A DNA stretch of 64,000 bases from JAVVXB01 sp036651815 (GCA_036651815.1 JAVVXB010000005.1:1-64000), one strand, 5' to 3'. Counted from the stretch's first letter, positions 16,441 through 25,622 are shown. Notes: a model not told the origin generated them from the sequence alone. Program-made: numbers and translations.

Positions 16441-16623
16441 ATAGAAAAGCAAGTCTTTCGATGGAATAACTGTGTTTGGACTGTGCTGGTCTTTTCACGG
16501 ACGTCAAAAAATACAGGTAACCGGCACGTATGGGTTCCGATGCACACCCTTGAAAAAAACAGAATGCTCTTTTCAGCCATCTCAGTGGAGTAACATCCTT
16601 GACACCGCCCCTCAAAAAACAGC

Positions 16624-18006
16624 CTATTGGCGGATAGCGTTCGTATCCATCTGCCGCAGCGATCTGCGAAACTGGATAAAGAACATGCAGGCGGTGGTAA
16701 TCACTGCAAGAATATCCGCAATGGGTTCTGCCGTAAATACAGCGGTCGTTTTGTCCGCCATAAAAAACGGCATGATGTAAATGAGCGGAATGAGCAGGAA
16801 AATCTTACGCAACAGTGCAAGAAACAGCGAGCTTTTTGCGTTCCCCAACGCAATAAACGTTTGTTGGCAAGCAATCTGTACACCAAAGATGCAGGAAACC
16901 GCCATATAGATGCGCAGCGCCCGCGCTGTAAAGGCTAATAGTTCGGGATCGTTGTTGAACACCAGCACAAAGGTTTCCGGCGTAAGTTGGATTGCCGCCC
17001 AGAGCAACACCGAAAACGACACACACACCGTCAGCAGCAGCAAAAATGCTTTCTTAACGCGCTTGGTGTTGTTTGCACCGTAGTTGTAGCTGATGATTGG
17101 CTGCGCGCCCTGCGTCAGACCCATCAGCGGCAGCAGCGAAAACTGATTCACGCTGGTCAGGATGGTCATTGCCCCAACCGCAATATCCCCGCCATACCGC
17201 AGCAGTGAGGAATTGAAACACATGGCAATCAGGCTCTCCGTGGACTGCATGATAAACGGAGACAACCCCAACGCAAGGCAGGGCAGCACGATTTTTGCGT
17301 CCAACCGCAGGTCTGCACTCCGCAGCCTAAGCCCGGTCTTTTTGCCGGTCAAGAACCGGATGACCCACACTGCGGAAATCGCCTGCGACAAAATGGTCGC
17401 CAATGCCGCGCCGGCCACGCCCATATTAAATCCGAAAATCAAGATCGGGTCTAGAATAATATTGCAAATCGCACCGATGAGTACCGTCAGCATGCTTGTT
17501 TTGGCAAAGCCCTGCGCCGTGATAAACGCGTTTAACCCGAGTGTAACTTGCACAAAGATGGTGCCGAGACTGTAAATTTTCATGTAGGACACTGCGTATT
17601 GGATCGTATTTTCGCTTGCGCCGAACGCCATCAGCAGATCCTCCGCAAAGAAAAAGAAGACTGCCGTGAGTATCACCGAAATCAGAATCAGCATCATGGC
17701 GCAGTTGCCCATAGTTTTCTGTGCTTTGTCCGGCTCACCTTTGCCGAGGTGAATGGAGGCCCGAGGCGCACCGCCCATGCTGACCAATGCGGCGAACGCC
17801 GAAATGATCATAATCAGCGGCAAGCACACACCAACCCCAGTCAGTGCCAATTTTCCGATGCCGGGGATATGACCGATATACATGCGATCGACCATATTAT
17901 ATAGCAGGTTGATTACCTGTGCCGCAACCGCTGGCAGCGCCATCTGAAACAACAGTTTCCCAATACGGCCAGTGCCCAATGCTTCCGTTTTATTTTCTTG
18001 TTCCAT
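16624..18006 (-). CDS. MATE-family multidrug efflux transporter (MepA-like)
   Basis: A 460-residue membrane protein with about twelve spans in two related halves. N-terminal GRIGKLLFQMALPAVAAQVINLLYNMVDRMYIGHIPGIGKLALTGVGVCLPL and FAALVSMGGAPRASIHLGKGEPDKA are typical of MATE transporters. The repeat in the second half includes GLTQGAQPIISYNYGANNTKRVKKA. These proteins export drugs or metabolites driven by Na+ or H+. It begins 15 bp after mntP on the same strand and is probably cotranscribed with it. The substrate is unknown. Confidence 0.92.
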   Translation of the reverse strand: MEQENKTEALGTGRIGKLLFQMALPAVAAQVINLLYNMVDRMYIGHIPGIGKLALTGVGVCLPLIMIISAFAALVSMGGAPRASIHLGKGEPDKAQKTMGNCAMMLILISVILTAVFFFFAEDLLMAFGASENTIQYAVSYMKIYSLGTIFVQVTLGLNAFITAQGFAKTSMLTVLIGAICNIILDPILIFGFNMGVAGAALATILSQAISAVWVIRFLTGKKTGLRLRSADLRLDAKIVLPCLALGLSPFIMQSTESLIAMCFNSSLLRYGGDIAVGAMTILTSVNQFSLLPLMGLTQGAQPIISYNYGANNTKRVKKAFLLLLTVCVSFSVLLWAAIQLTPETFVLVFNNDPELLAFTARALRIYMAVSCIFGVQIACQQTFIALGNAKSSLFLALLRKIFLLIPLIYIMPFFMADKTTAVFTAEPIADILAVITTACMFFIQFRRSLRQMDTNAIRQ

Positions 18007-18021
18007 AAAAAACTCTTTTCT

Positions 18022-18582
18022 TTACAGTATGCCCAGATGACCGAGCAAAATTTTAACACCCATGAGAATGAGCACAATCCCGCCAATGCGCTCCGCCGTG
18101 GCTTGATATTTGATTCCGAATACGTTGCCAATCTTGATGCCAGCACCTGATAGTACGAACGTTATCAACCCGATGAACAGCACCGCCGGCAAAATTCGAA
18201 CCTGCAAAAACGCAAAGGTCACGCCCACGGCCAGCGCATCGATACTGGTGGCAAGTGCAAGCGGTAGCATCACCTTGCACGCAAAGGAATCGTTACATGC
18301 GCCAGCGTCCTTTTGATAGGATTCCCGTATCATGTTGACGCCAATGACCGACAGTAACGCAAACACAATCCAATGATCGATATTGGTGATCAGCGCTTGA
18401 AACTGCGTGCCCAGTAGATAGCCAATCAACGGCATCAGCGCCTGAAACCCGCCGAAATATGCGCCCGCAATCAGCATGTGCTTCACCGTTACCTTTGGAA
18501 CCGAGAGGCCCTTGCAAATAGACACGGCAACCGCATCCATGGAAACCCCAGCTGCGATGAGAAACAACTCCCAAAGGCTCAT
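18022..18582 (-). CDS. mntP: Manganese efflux pump MntP
   Basis: A 186-residue protein with six spans. It has the two duplicated MntP motifs with membrane-buried Asp residues: LIAAGVSMDAVAVSICKGL and LALATSIDALAVGVTFAFL, plus GVNMIRES. It exports Mn2+ from the cytoplasm. The start at 18582 is chosen by AAGGAG 7 nt upstream and by the family N-terminus; an upstream in-frame start would be non-homologous. Its long 5' leader suggests RNA-level regulation. It precedes a MATE exporter gene. Confidence 0.93.
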   Translation of the reverse strand: MSLWELFLIAAGVSMDAVAVSICKGLSVPKVTVKHMLIAGAYFGGFQALMPLIGYLLGTQFQALITNIDHWIVFALLSVIGVNMIRESYQKDAGACNDSFACKVMLPLALATSIDALAVGVTFAFLQVRILPAVLFIGLITFVLSGAGIKIGNVFGIKYQATAERIGGIVLILMGVKILLGHLGIL

Positions 18583-18780
18583 ATGATCGCTCCTTATGAA
18601 TCTTGAGTTTCCCGTGTGCCCATTGCGGAAGGCTCTGTCATTGATATGGAAAACGAGACCCATCTGTTGCGTGCGCAGATAAGTCCCGTCATTTGAAACA
18701 AAACCGGTAACCGCGCAAGCGTCTTGGCTTCCCGTATGTCGGCTTTATCACGCGCTTGCGCATGTTGCTCCCATATGCTG
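18583..18780 (-). promoter_or_regulatory. Long structured 5' leader of mntP, candidate metal-sensing RNA
   Basis: About 195 nt separate the promoter from mntP. On the minus strand AUAUGG (18776-18771) can pair with CCAUAU (18649-18644) to close a large domain. Inside it, GCGCAAGCG (18761-18753) is complementary to CGCTTGCGC (18721-18713), and the same strand segment can alternatively fold on itself (CAUGCG-CGCGUG). mntP genes are often controlled by the yybP-ykoY manganese riboswitch, but I do not see that consensus clearly. The structure is seen; the function is inference. Confidence 0.35.
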
Positions 18781-18784
18781 GAAA

Positions 18785-18813
18785 ATGGTATAGCAGTTTG
18801 CCCCATTTGTCAA
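18785..18813 (-). promoter_or_regulatory. Sigma-A-type promoter upstream of mntP
   Basis: On the minus strand, TTGACA (18808-18813), 17-nt spacer, TACCAT (18785-18790). It gives mntP a transcript separate from the upstream radical SAM gene. Confidence 0.6.
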
Positions 18814-18873
18814 GAAAAATGCGCCGGAAACGTCCGCCCCTTGACCATGACCCACAAGTCCCGAACGAAATTG

Positions 18874-20232
18874 TTATCCGCCCACGCTCTTATGATCATC
18901 CGTCCAGATTCTCTCCGCTGTACACGCCCAGCATTTCGCGGCCTGCGCGCACTTGTTCGTTAGTTCGCGCACGTCCTCCGGGTTCTGCATATCGGTGCTC
19001 TTTGCGCCGGATGCTTCAACCATATCCGTCAGCCTGCCGGGATTGTCCAGCAGTGGGCAGGGGCGCAACATATTCGTATTGAACGGTTGATTGCGATGAT
19101 ACTGCATAAACAGCGGTGAGCGATACGCCTCCAGCAACGTCTTGGTTCGAATATTGGCATCTGAATAGTGGATGAATGCGCATGGCTCAATATCCCCATT
19201 GGCATTGATGTGGAGGTACGATCTGCCGCCGGCAATGCAGCCGCCGACAAACTCCCCGTCGTTCCAAAAATCCATGGTGAAGATCGGCTTGGTGTTGCGA
19301 AATTCTCGAATTTGATGATACATGAATGCCCGCTGTTCCGCGTTGACCATCAGCTCAGGCACAGCATCCACGCCCACGGGCATGTAGGTGAAGAACCACG
19401 CGAATTTTGCGCCCAAATCAATCATGGAATCAAAGTATTGTTCGCTGCCGATGACTTCGGTATTCTTGCTTGTATAGCAGCAGGAGATACCAAAGAGCAG
19501 TTTCTTCTCCTTCAGTATTTTCATGGCTTTGACAACCTTGTCGTAGGTACCGGCGCCGCGCCGGAAGTCCGTTGCATCCGCAAAACCTTCCACGCTAATG
19601 GCCGGCACAAAGTTCTGTACGCGCAGCATCTCCTCCGCAAACGCCTCGTCGATGAGCGTACCGTTCGTAAACGACAGAAACGCGCAGTCCTGATGTGCCC
19701 TGCAAAGCTTAAGAATATCATGCTTGCGCACAAGCGGTTCACCGCCGGAGAAAATATAAAAATACGTACCCAGTTCCTTGCCCTGACGAACGATATCATC
19801 CAGTTCTTCATAGCTCATGTTCAGCTTGTTGCCGTAATCCGCCGCCCAGCAGCCCGTGCAGTGTAAATTACAGGCGGACGTAGGATCCAGCAAAATCGCC
19901 CACGGAATATTGCAGTCATACTTCTCACGGTTCTTCTGTTGCTTGGGTGCGCCGATCATGCTGCCGTTGACCACAAGCGTCTCAAACAGTCTGCGACGCT
20001 GACCATCGTCAATGTCCGTCCACAGGCTCTTGACCAGCTTGTACCAATTGCTGTTCTGATCTGCCATTGCCCGCTGAATGTTCCTCACCGGCCCTTTGCC
20101 TTCATCATTTTTATCATACTTCAAAAGCCAGTCGATGATCTTCGGAATATTGCGTTCCGGATCTTTGTCCAAGTAGTTCAGTGCCTGCTTAACGCCTAAA
20201 ATTTTTATGCTATCCATAATGCCGATGTCCAT
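18874..20232 (-). CDS. Radical SAM protein of unknown function
   Basis: A 452-residue radical SAM enzyme. The cluster motif CNLHCTGC is in WAILLDPTSACNLHCTGCWAADYGNKL, followed by the SAM-binding motif YFYIFSGGEPLVRKHDIL and NGTLID. The C-terminal region has further Cys residues (GGCIAGGRSYLHINANGDIEPCAFIHYSD, RPCPLLDNPGRL, CAQAAKCWACT), perhaps an auxiliary cluster. The N-terminal 110 residues (ILGVKQALNYLDKDPERNIPKIIDWL) are a helical domain specific to this clostridial family. AGGAGG precedes the ATG at 20232. I know of no assigned reaction. There is no small peptide gene next to it, which argues against a simple peptide-modifying role. Confidence 0.88.
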   Translation of the reverse strand: MDIGIMDSIKILGVKQALNYLDKDPERNIPKIIDWLLKYDKNDEGKGPVRNIQRAMADQNSNWYKLVKSLWTDIDDGQRRRLFETLVVNGSMIGAPKQQKNREKYDCNIPWAILLDPTSACNLHCTGCWAADYGNKLNMSYEELDDIVRQGKELGTYFYIFSGGEPLVRKHDILKLCRAHQDCAFLSFTNGTLIDEAFAEEMLRVQNFVPAISVEGFADATDFRRGAGTYDKVVKAMKILKEKKLLFGISCCYTSKNTEVIGSEQYFDSMIDLGAKFAWFFTYMPVGVDAVPELMVNAEQRAFMYHQIREFRNTKPIFTMDFWNDGEFVGGCIAGGRSYLHINANGDIEPCAFIHYSDANIRTKTLLEAYRSPLFMQYHRNQPFNTNMLRPCPLLDNPGRLTDMVEASGAKSTDMQNPEDVRELTNKCAQAAKCWACTAERIWTDDHKSVGG

Positions 20233-20568
20233 GTTCTTCCACCTCCTAATTGATTCGGGCATGTTTTATAACGAAGAATTTGCGGTTTCGCGTTAATTCT
20301 CTGTCGGTCTAAGCGAGAATTTGTAGACTTATTGGCGTTAAATCCGCAATTATAATCGCATAAAAGGCAAGACAACTGTCGAAAACGCTTTTCTGGGAAG
20401 TTATTGATCCACACCCTAGGCTGTAGCATAGGTCGGCAAGGTTAACCCAACATTAATTCATTTTTGCATTTTCTGCGCTTCGGCATGACTTGTGCTTTCT
20501 TATGCCAAATGCGGCACAAAATGGTTCCAAATCGGCAAAACGCCACAATTTGTTTGCAGGATTACCAA
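20233..20568. other. Divergent intergenic region with no gene
   Basis: Apart from the dispersed element at 20277-20393, I see no coding signal. The minus-strand promoter of the radical SAM gene must lie here, but no convincing box pair was found. Confidence 0.6.
20277..20393. repeat. Dispersed intergenic element, copy A
   Basis: It shares collinear blocks with copies at 40536-40654 and 47753-47869. These are AATTTGCGGTTTCG at offset 0 (identical in copy B), AAGCGAGAATT at offset 34, TTAAATC at offset 61, CAATT at offset 70 and the core GAAAACGCTTTTC at offset 104. It lies between the divergent radical SAM and PrsA-like genes. Confidence 0.6.
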
Positions 20569-20597
20569 TTGCACAGACTGGCTATATGGCTTATAAT
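20569..20597 (+). promoter_or_regulatory. Sigma-A promoter of the PrsA-like gene
   Basis: TTGCAC (20569-20574), a 17-nt spacer and a perfect TATAAT (20592-20597), about 56 bp upstream of the start codon. Confidence 0.75.
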
Positions 20598-20653
20598 GCA
20601 AAGACATGGGGCAAAAATGGCCATGCTAATAACAAAGGAGAAAATCGATTAAC

Positions 20654-22021
20654 ATGAAAAACCAACTTACCAAACTGCTCGCGCTGGCGCTTGCCACTGG
20701 CATGCTGCTGTCGATGGCAGCCTGTAAACTCAAAGAGGATACGGCAGCCCCCGATGCTTCCGGCGAAGCGATTGCTGTAAAAATTGGCGATCAATATTCT
20801 ATCACCAAGGCGGAAATCGCGGAAACCTATGACGCCATGCTTCAGCAGTACAGTGCCTACGGCATGCCCGCACCGACTGCGGCAGCAGATATCGAATCCA
20901 TGCAGGATTCCGTCGTTGATATGCTGGTTACCAAAAAGCTCAACGCATATCAGGCGGAGCTGATGGGCATCAAGTTGGATGAGGAAGTCAAAAATGGCGT
21001 GGATGCGGACGTGGAAGACGAGATGGCCTATTATATGGACATGTTCCGTTCCCAGGCCGAAACCGAAGGCGCAGCGGATGTCGCTGCCCGCACCGAAGAA
21101 ATCTTTAAGGAACAGCTGGCTTCAGCGGGTCTTGATATGGACATGAGCGGATATCGGGAATACATCCGTGAAGAGCTGACCAAGGAAGCACTTTCGAAAG
21201 CGCTTGAAACTAAGGTGAAAGCCGACGTTTCCGTCACGGATGAAGAGGTGCAAACCTATTTTGACGATCTCCTTGCCACCCAAAAGGAAACCTATGCAAA
21301 AACACCTGCCAACTATCTGGATGACGAAGAAGGCTACGAAAAATATGGCGGCGATCCCGTTCTGACCACGCCGGAAGGATTTGTCCGCGTTAAAACCATC
21401 ACCGTCTCCCCGGCCGAGGAACTCAGCGCGGATCACGCAACACTGATGACCGCAATTGAAAAGCTGGAAGCCGAATACGGCAAACTGTCCCTTGACAATG
21501 TCTCAGCCAACGCCGCGCGCATCAAAGAAATTGTCACGGAATACAAGGCGAAGAAGGCGGAAGCCGATGCGCTCTTCGAAACCTATATTTCTGCTGCCCG
21601 CGCAAAGGCAGAAAAAGCCGCTGCCGCGCTGAAGGAAGGCAAACCCTTTGACGAAGTACTGAAGGAATATGGTGAGGACGATCTATACACCACCTACCCT
21701 ATCTTTGCAACGGAAGGCATTCTCATGCAAAAGGGTGCAGAATCTGAAGCCTGGGATCCGAAACTGGTGGAAGCTGTCGGCAAGCTCAAAGTCGGCGAGT
21801 ATACGGACCTGATCAACCTGGATGATATGTTCTATATCTGCCAGTTGGTTGGCGATGAGCCGACCGGCGAGAAGTCGTTTAACGATGTCAAGGAAGACAT
21901 CAAGGTTCAGGCGCTCGAACAGAAGGCAGAAGCCTATTGGGGCGAGCAGCAAGAATCTTGGCTAAACGATCCCAAGCTGGTCACCTATTTTGAAGATGTG
22001 TATCGCTCCATTGGGAAATGA
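20654..22021 (+). CDS. PrsA/SurA-like peptidyl-prolyl isomerase lipoprotein
   Basis: A 455-residue lipoprotein (signal peptide, lipobox SMAAC near residue 24). The N-terminal part resembles SurA/PrsA chaperones (VKIGDQYSITKAEIAETYDAMLQQY, TKKLNAYQAELMGIKLDEE). A parvulin-type region follows (TPEGFVRVKTITVSPAEE, split by a roughly 100-residue charged helical insertion, then AAALKEGKPFDEVLKEYGEDDLYTTYPIFATEGILM and AVGKLKVGEYTDLINLDDMFYICQLV). It probably assists folding of exported proteins outside the membrane. The insertion inside the isomerase domain makes catalytic activity uncertain. The gene is monocistronic with its own promoter and terminators. Confidence 0.82.
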   Translation: MKNQLTKLLALALATGMLLSMAACKLKEDTAAPDASGEAIAVKIGDQYSITKAEIAETYDAMLQQYSAYGMPAPTAAADIESMQDSVVDMLVTKKLNAYQAELMGIKLDEEVKNGVDADVEDEMAYYMDMFRSQAETEGAADVAARTEEIFKEQLASAGLDMDMSGYREYIREELTKEALSKALETKVKADVSVTDEEVQTYFDDLLATQKETYAKTPANYLDDEEGYEKYGGDPVLTTPEGFVRVKTITVSPAEELSADHATLMTAIEKLEAEYGKLSLDNVSANAARIKEIVTEYKAKKAEADALFETYISAARAKAEKAAAALKEGKPFDEVLKEYGEDDLYTTYPIFATEGILMQKGAESEAWDPKLVEAVGKLKVGEYTDLINLDDMFYICQLVGDEPTGEKSFNDVKEDIKVQALEQKAEAYWGEQQESWLNDPKLVTYFEDVYRSIGK

Positions 22022-22095
22022 CCTGACCACCGCGCTCTGCAACAGATGAAATAATCGTTGAAAAATTGTGCTGAAATCAAAAGAACTGTAATTCA

Positions 22096-22145
22096 AAGGG
22101 ACCGCCTTTATGATTTTGGGTAATCATGAGGGCGGCCTCTTTCTA
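22096..22145 (+). terminator. Rho-independent terminator after the PrsA-like gene
   Basis: Arms CCGCC...ATGATT (22102-22115) and AATCAT...GGCGG (22122-22135) form a hairpin followed by CTCTTTCTAT. Confidence 0.75.
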
Positions 22146-22163
22146 TACCCCTTAGCCTCAAAA

Positions 22164-22193
22164 AAAAATGGCAACTACCGCTGCCATTTTTCT
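22164..22193. terminator. Second terminator-like hairpin
   Basis: AAAAATGGCA and TGCCATTTTT flank an 8-nt loop, with A-run before and T-run after, so it can act in both directions. Confidence 0.65.
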
Positions 22194-22650
22194 TGTTTGC
22201 CTATCAGAAGGAATATGGAACCACACTTTTCTGGATAAACACATATCTGATGCTCTTGCAGTTGGTGAATCTAACCGTTGTTGGTCAATATGAACGCGAT
22301 TATGCCAATAGCCCGACTTTATCAAGTTGTTTGCGATGGCGCATTCTCCATAAGTAGGCTGCAATATACAAACGATTCATCATCTTCTCCATCTCCTTCG
22401 CGCTCTCAATTTCTATGGTTTCATCTTAACGCAAGGATATGAACAGGTCCTTATCAAATTATGAAATATCTGTTATTTAGTCGAAAATAAACTATGTACA
22501 GTAATTGACCCCAACATATAGTATTCCTCGGAATGCGTACACCATCTCGGAAAAAATATCCATGACCGGTATTGGGTCCTGGCTGCATATACTAACGTCA
22601 AAAGCAGAAGGGAACACGCGGTACAAAAGTATACCGCGGCTGTACAAGCC
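22194..22650. other. Non-coding stretch
   Basis: Only short frames without homologous features occur here. CGCGGTA (22617-22623) and TACCGCG (22632-22638) make a small hairpin just upstream of the DUF3892 gene. No convincing promoter was found. Confidence 0.5.
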
Positions 22651-22956
22651 ATGAAACCACAACCATCAGCGATGCAGAAAGCAATTTTAAACACGTTGCA
22701 TGATATTCCGGAAGCAAAGCCAGGTGCAAGACGGATATCGATCTTAGTCAAAGCCCGCGGCCGAATTGTTGGTTATCAGTTATCGGACGGATCAGTCGTT
22801 TCGAAGCAAGAAGGCGTTCGCTTGGCCAAGGAAGGTGAAATTGCCGGTGTCGGCGTTGGCATCCGCCACGGCACCGAATATCTCAAGTCCATGCCAGATG
22901 CGCACGAGGGCAACAATTTGACCAGTTTGCCATCCATGCCCGTGCCTCGCGGTTAG
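22651..22956 (+). CDS. DUF3892 domain protein
   Basis: A 101-residue protein. Residues 30-90 (RRISILVKARGRIVGYQLSDGSVVSKQEGVRLAKEGEIAGVGVGIRHGTEYLKSMPDAHEGNNLTSLP) match the small DUF3892 domain found in many Firmicutes. Its function is unknown. The start is uncertain: ATG 22651 has no clear ribosome binding site, and ATG 22672 is an alternative. No membrane or signal segment is seen. It stands alone upstream of typA. Confidence 0.72.
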   Translation: MKPQPSAMQKAILNTLHDIPEAKPGARRISILVKARGRIVGYQLSDGSVVSKQEGVRLAKEGEIAGVGVGIRHGTEYLKSMPDAHEGNNLTSLPSMPVPRG

Positions 22957-23292
22957 CCCGACAAACGAATATCCCCACGGAGCTGCGGTTTTCAATCTGT
23001 CCGTTGTGCCTCTTCTAGAGAATCAGCAGGGTACATTGAGCCGCATCTCCGCTTTTTGACCATTTTAAAGATCATTCCTGCGTGCAGACATTCCTATATC
23101 CCAAGTCAATCTCCGAATGCAAGGTACTTGCGTCCCTTTTCGTTGTTCATCATGGTCCGATTCTCCTTTTCACAAACGAAACTCTATCGTTTCTCCTATT
23201 CCGGGACAACTTCCACTTGCAACTTGCAGAGTGGTAGTTATTTGGGGAATCCATCAATATATGCGATTTTTCAGGCGCAACTAAAGAAAATC
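22957..23292 (+). other. Non-coding stretch upstream of typA
   Basis: No supportable gene, RNA or terminator of good quality was seen between the DUF3892 gene and the typA promoter. Confidence 0.5.
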
Positions 23293-23321
23293 TTGTGTAG
23301 AAAACAGATTTGTTGTATAAT
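23293..23321 (+). promoter_or_regulatory. Sigma-A promoter of typA
   Basis: TTGTGT (23293-23298), 17-nt spacer, TATAAT (23316-23321), 40 bp before the ATG. Confidence 0.65.
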
Positions 23322-23360
23322 GACATGCTTTTGATATAAGAAAGAGGTAGAGGAAAAGGT

Positions 23361-25184
23361 ATGGATATTCGGAATGTCGCCATCATCGCGCATGTCGATC
23401 ACGGCAAGACCACATTGGTTGACCAGCTGTTGCGTGACTCAGGCGTATTGAAAAGAAACGAACAGGGTGTCGAACGCGTCATGGACTCCAATGATTTGGA
23501 ACGTGAGCGCGGTATCACCATTCTGTCGAAGAACACCGCCGTCATTTACGGTGATACACGCATCAATATTGTAGATACGCCAGGCCATGCAGACTTTGGC
23601 GGTGAAGTGGAACGTATCCTCCAGATGGTTGATGGCGTTCTGTTATTGGTGGACGCGTTTGAAGGTTGCATGCCCCAGACCAGATTTGTGCTGCGAAAAG
23701 CGCTGGAGTTGAAAAAAATACCGATTGTCGTCGTCAACAAGGTCGATCGTGTAGGCTGTCGGCCAACCGAGGTTGTGGACGAAACGCTGGAACTATTTAT
23801 GGAGCTGGGCGCCACTGCGGATCAGTTGGATTTCCCGGTTATTTATGCCAGCGCACGGGAAGGAAAGTCCGGAATGTCCCCCGATCATCTGCAAAATGGC
23901 ATGCATCCTCTATTTGACGCAATCATCAAGACCATCCCCGCGCCAGATGCAACGCCGAATGAACCGCTGCAAATTTTGTTTTCCACCATCGATTACGACG
24001 ACTACGTAGGCCGTATCGGCATCGGTCGGGTTGAGCGCGGCACAGCCAAGCGCGGAATGCCTATTGTGCTGTGCGGCGGCGAGAGCCAACGTAACCTGCC
24101 CACCAAGATCACCCGGCTCTATCGATTTGAGGGTCTCTCCCGCGTAGAGGTTGAAGAGGCGCCCTGCGGAGATATTGTCTGCGTGGCGGGCGTGGAAGGT
24201 CTCCAGGTCGGTGAAACCGCCTGTGATCCATCCCGCATCGAGCCTATGCCCTTCGTCCATATTGACGAACCAACGGTCGCCATGCTGTTTATGCTCAACG
24301 ACAGTCCCTTTGCAGGCCGTGAAGGCAAATATGTCACTGGCCGCAATCTGCGCGACCGTCTATTTAACGAAGTCAAAACGAACGTTTCCATGCGTGTTGA
24401 GGAAACCAGTAGCACCGATTCTTTCCGCGTCTCCGGTCGCGGAGAACTGCATCTTTCCATTCTTATCGAGCAGATGCGTCGGCAGGGATACGAATTTGCA
24501 GTGTCACGCCCCCGCGTAATCATGCACCGAAATGAAGCGGGAGAGCTGATGGAACCAATTGAAGATCTAACCATTGATGTCCCGCAGGAATACGTCGGTG
24601 CAGTCATGGAAAAGCTGGGTCGACGCAAAGCAGAGCTGGCGGACATGAGTAATCTCGGTGACAATAGCATGCGACTCAGATTTCTCATTCCCGCCCGTGG
24701 TCTCATGGGCTACCGCAGTGAATTGTTGACCGATACGCGCGGCAACGGCGTCATGAACCATGTGTTCTGTCAATATGAACCTTATAAAGGACCGATTGAG
24801 GAACGTAAAACGGGTTCTCTAGTTGTCCACGAAACAGGCGAAACCACCAGTTACGGTCTGTTTAACACGCAGGATCGCGGTCGGCTTTTTGTCGGTTCCG
24901 GTGTGCCGGTGTATGAAGGACAGGTTGTTGGCGAATGCGCCCGTGCAGAGGATATCGTGGTCAATGTCTGCAAAAAAAAGCACGTCACCAATGTACGCGC
25001 TGCCGGCAATGATGAAGCGCTGCGTCTGACTCCGCCGATTCTACTGTCTCTGGAGCAATGTCTGGAGTTTATTGCCGACGACGAGCTTGTGGAAGTCACG
25101 CCGCTGAACATTCGTATGCGTAAAAAGATTTTGACGAAAGATGGACGCACCAAGCAACTGAATAAATCGCATACGGAGGAATAA
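23361..25184 (+). CDS. typA: Ribosome-associated translational GTPase TypA/BipA
   Basis: A 607-residue EF-G-like GTPase of full family length. G motifs are AHVDHGKTT (G1), RGITI (G2), DTPGHADFGGEVER (G3), VNKVDR (G4) and SAREG (G5). Later segments (RGELHLSILIEQMRRQGYEFAVSRPRVI, PARGLMGYRSELLTDTRGNGVMNHVF and the C-terminal RKKILTKDGR) are specific to TypA. It acts in 50S subunit assembly and stress or cold adaptation. It is followed after 3 bp by a GNAT acetyltransferase gene. Confidence 0.98.
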   Translation: MDIRNVAIIAHVDHGKTTLVDQLLRDSGVLKRNEQGVERVMDSNDLERERGITILSKNTAVIYGDTRINIVDTPGHADFGGEVERILQMVDGVLLLVDAFEGCMPQTRFVLRKALELKKIPIVVVNKVDRVGCRPTEVVDETLELFMELGATADQLDFPVIYASAREGKSGMSPDHLQNGMHPLFDAIIKTIPAPDATPNEPLQILFSTIDYDDYVGRIGIGRVERGTAKRGMPIVLCGGESQRNLPTKITRLYRFEGLSRVEVEEAPCGDIVCVAGVEGLQVGETACDPSRIEPMPFVHIDEPTVAMLFMLNDSPFAGREGKYVTGRNLRDRLFNEVKTNVSMRVEETSSTDSFRVSGRGELHLSILIEQMRRQGYEFAVSRPRVIMHRNEAGELMEPIEDLTIDVPQEYVGAVMEKLGRRKAELADMSNLGDNSMRLRFLIPARGLMGYRSELLTDTRGNGVMNHVFCQYEPYKGPIEERKTGSLVVHETGETTSYGLFNTQDRGRLFVGSGVPVYEGQVVGECARAEDIVVNVCKKKHVTNVRAAGNDEALRLTPPILLSLEQCLEFIADDELVEVTPLNIRMRKKILTKDGRTKQLNKSHTEE

Positions 25185-25187
25185 GGT

Positions 25188-25622
25188 ATGCTGCGGCTTG
25201 TGGATGTTGATCGTTACAATTTTAGCTCTCTGATTGATTTATCCGTGGGGAAGGAGCAGGATACGTTCATCGCAAGCAATGCCTATTCCCTTGCGCAGGC
25301 AAAGGTGCAGCCAGAATGTGTACCCTTCGGCATCTATGAGGGCAATGTTCCGATTGGATTTTGCATGTACTGTCTGGACCTGGACGATCACGAATACTGG
25401 ATTTATCGGCTCATGATTGACAAGCGTCACCAGGGCAAGGGCTGTGGGCGGGAAGCGCTATGGCTGCTCATCAAGTTGCTGCAGGCAGATAGCGAGCATC
25501 ACGTCATCTTTCTAAGTGTGGAACCAAACAACAAGTGGGCAATACAGCTCTATGAAAGCATGGGATTTGTCCCGGATGGCCGCATGATGTATGGAGAAAT
25601 CGTCTATAAGCTGAAATACTAA
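25188..25622 (+). CDS. GNAT-family N-acetyltransferase (diamine/spermidine acetyltransferase-like)
   Basis: A 144-residue GNAT enzyme. The acetyl-CoA loop is RLMIDKRHQGKGCGREALWLLIKLL, and the C-terminal region VEPNNKWAIQLYESMGFVPDGRMMYGEIVYKL resembles diamine acetyltransferases such as BltD. It would transfer acetyl from acetyl-CoA to an amine, but the substrate is not certain. It follows typA by 3 bp and is probably cotranscribed. Confidence 0.83.
   Translation: MLRLVDVDRYNFSSLIDLSVGKEQDTFIASNAYSLAQAKVQPECVPFGIYEGNVPIGFCMYCLDLDDHEYWIYRLMIDKRHQGKGCGREALWLLIKLLQADSEHHVIFLSVEPNNKWAIQLYESMGFVPDGRMMYGEIVYKLKY

Noticed and set aside
15891..16580. A 229-codon minus-strand open frame opposite the serpin gene
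   Set aside because: No domain, it runs through the terminator at 16401-16440, and it is explained by codon bias of the serpin.
18583..18780. Direct call of a yybP-ykoY manganese riboswitch
   Set aside because: The conserved GGGGAGUAGC and CGAGACC loop elements are not present in the right order on the mntP strand, so only an unassigned structured leader is reported.
20381..20393. Call of a standard CcpA catabolite response element
   Set aside because: GAAAACGCTTTTC has the central CG but the half-site spacing is one base longer than the usual 14-bp site, so the regulator is left open.
22480..22520. Possible insertion-sequence end (ACAGTAATTGACCCC) compared with ACTGTCCATTTTGAAATGACCCCC at about 25690
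   Set aside because: The two segments share only short words, there is no transposase fragment nearby and no target duplication was visible.
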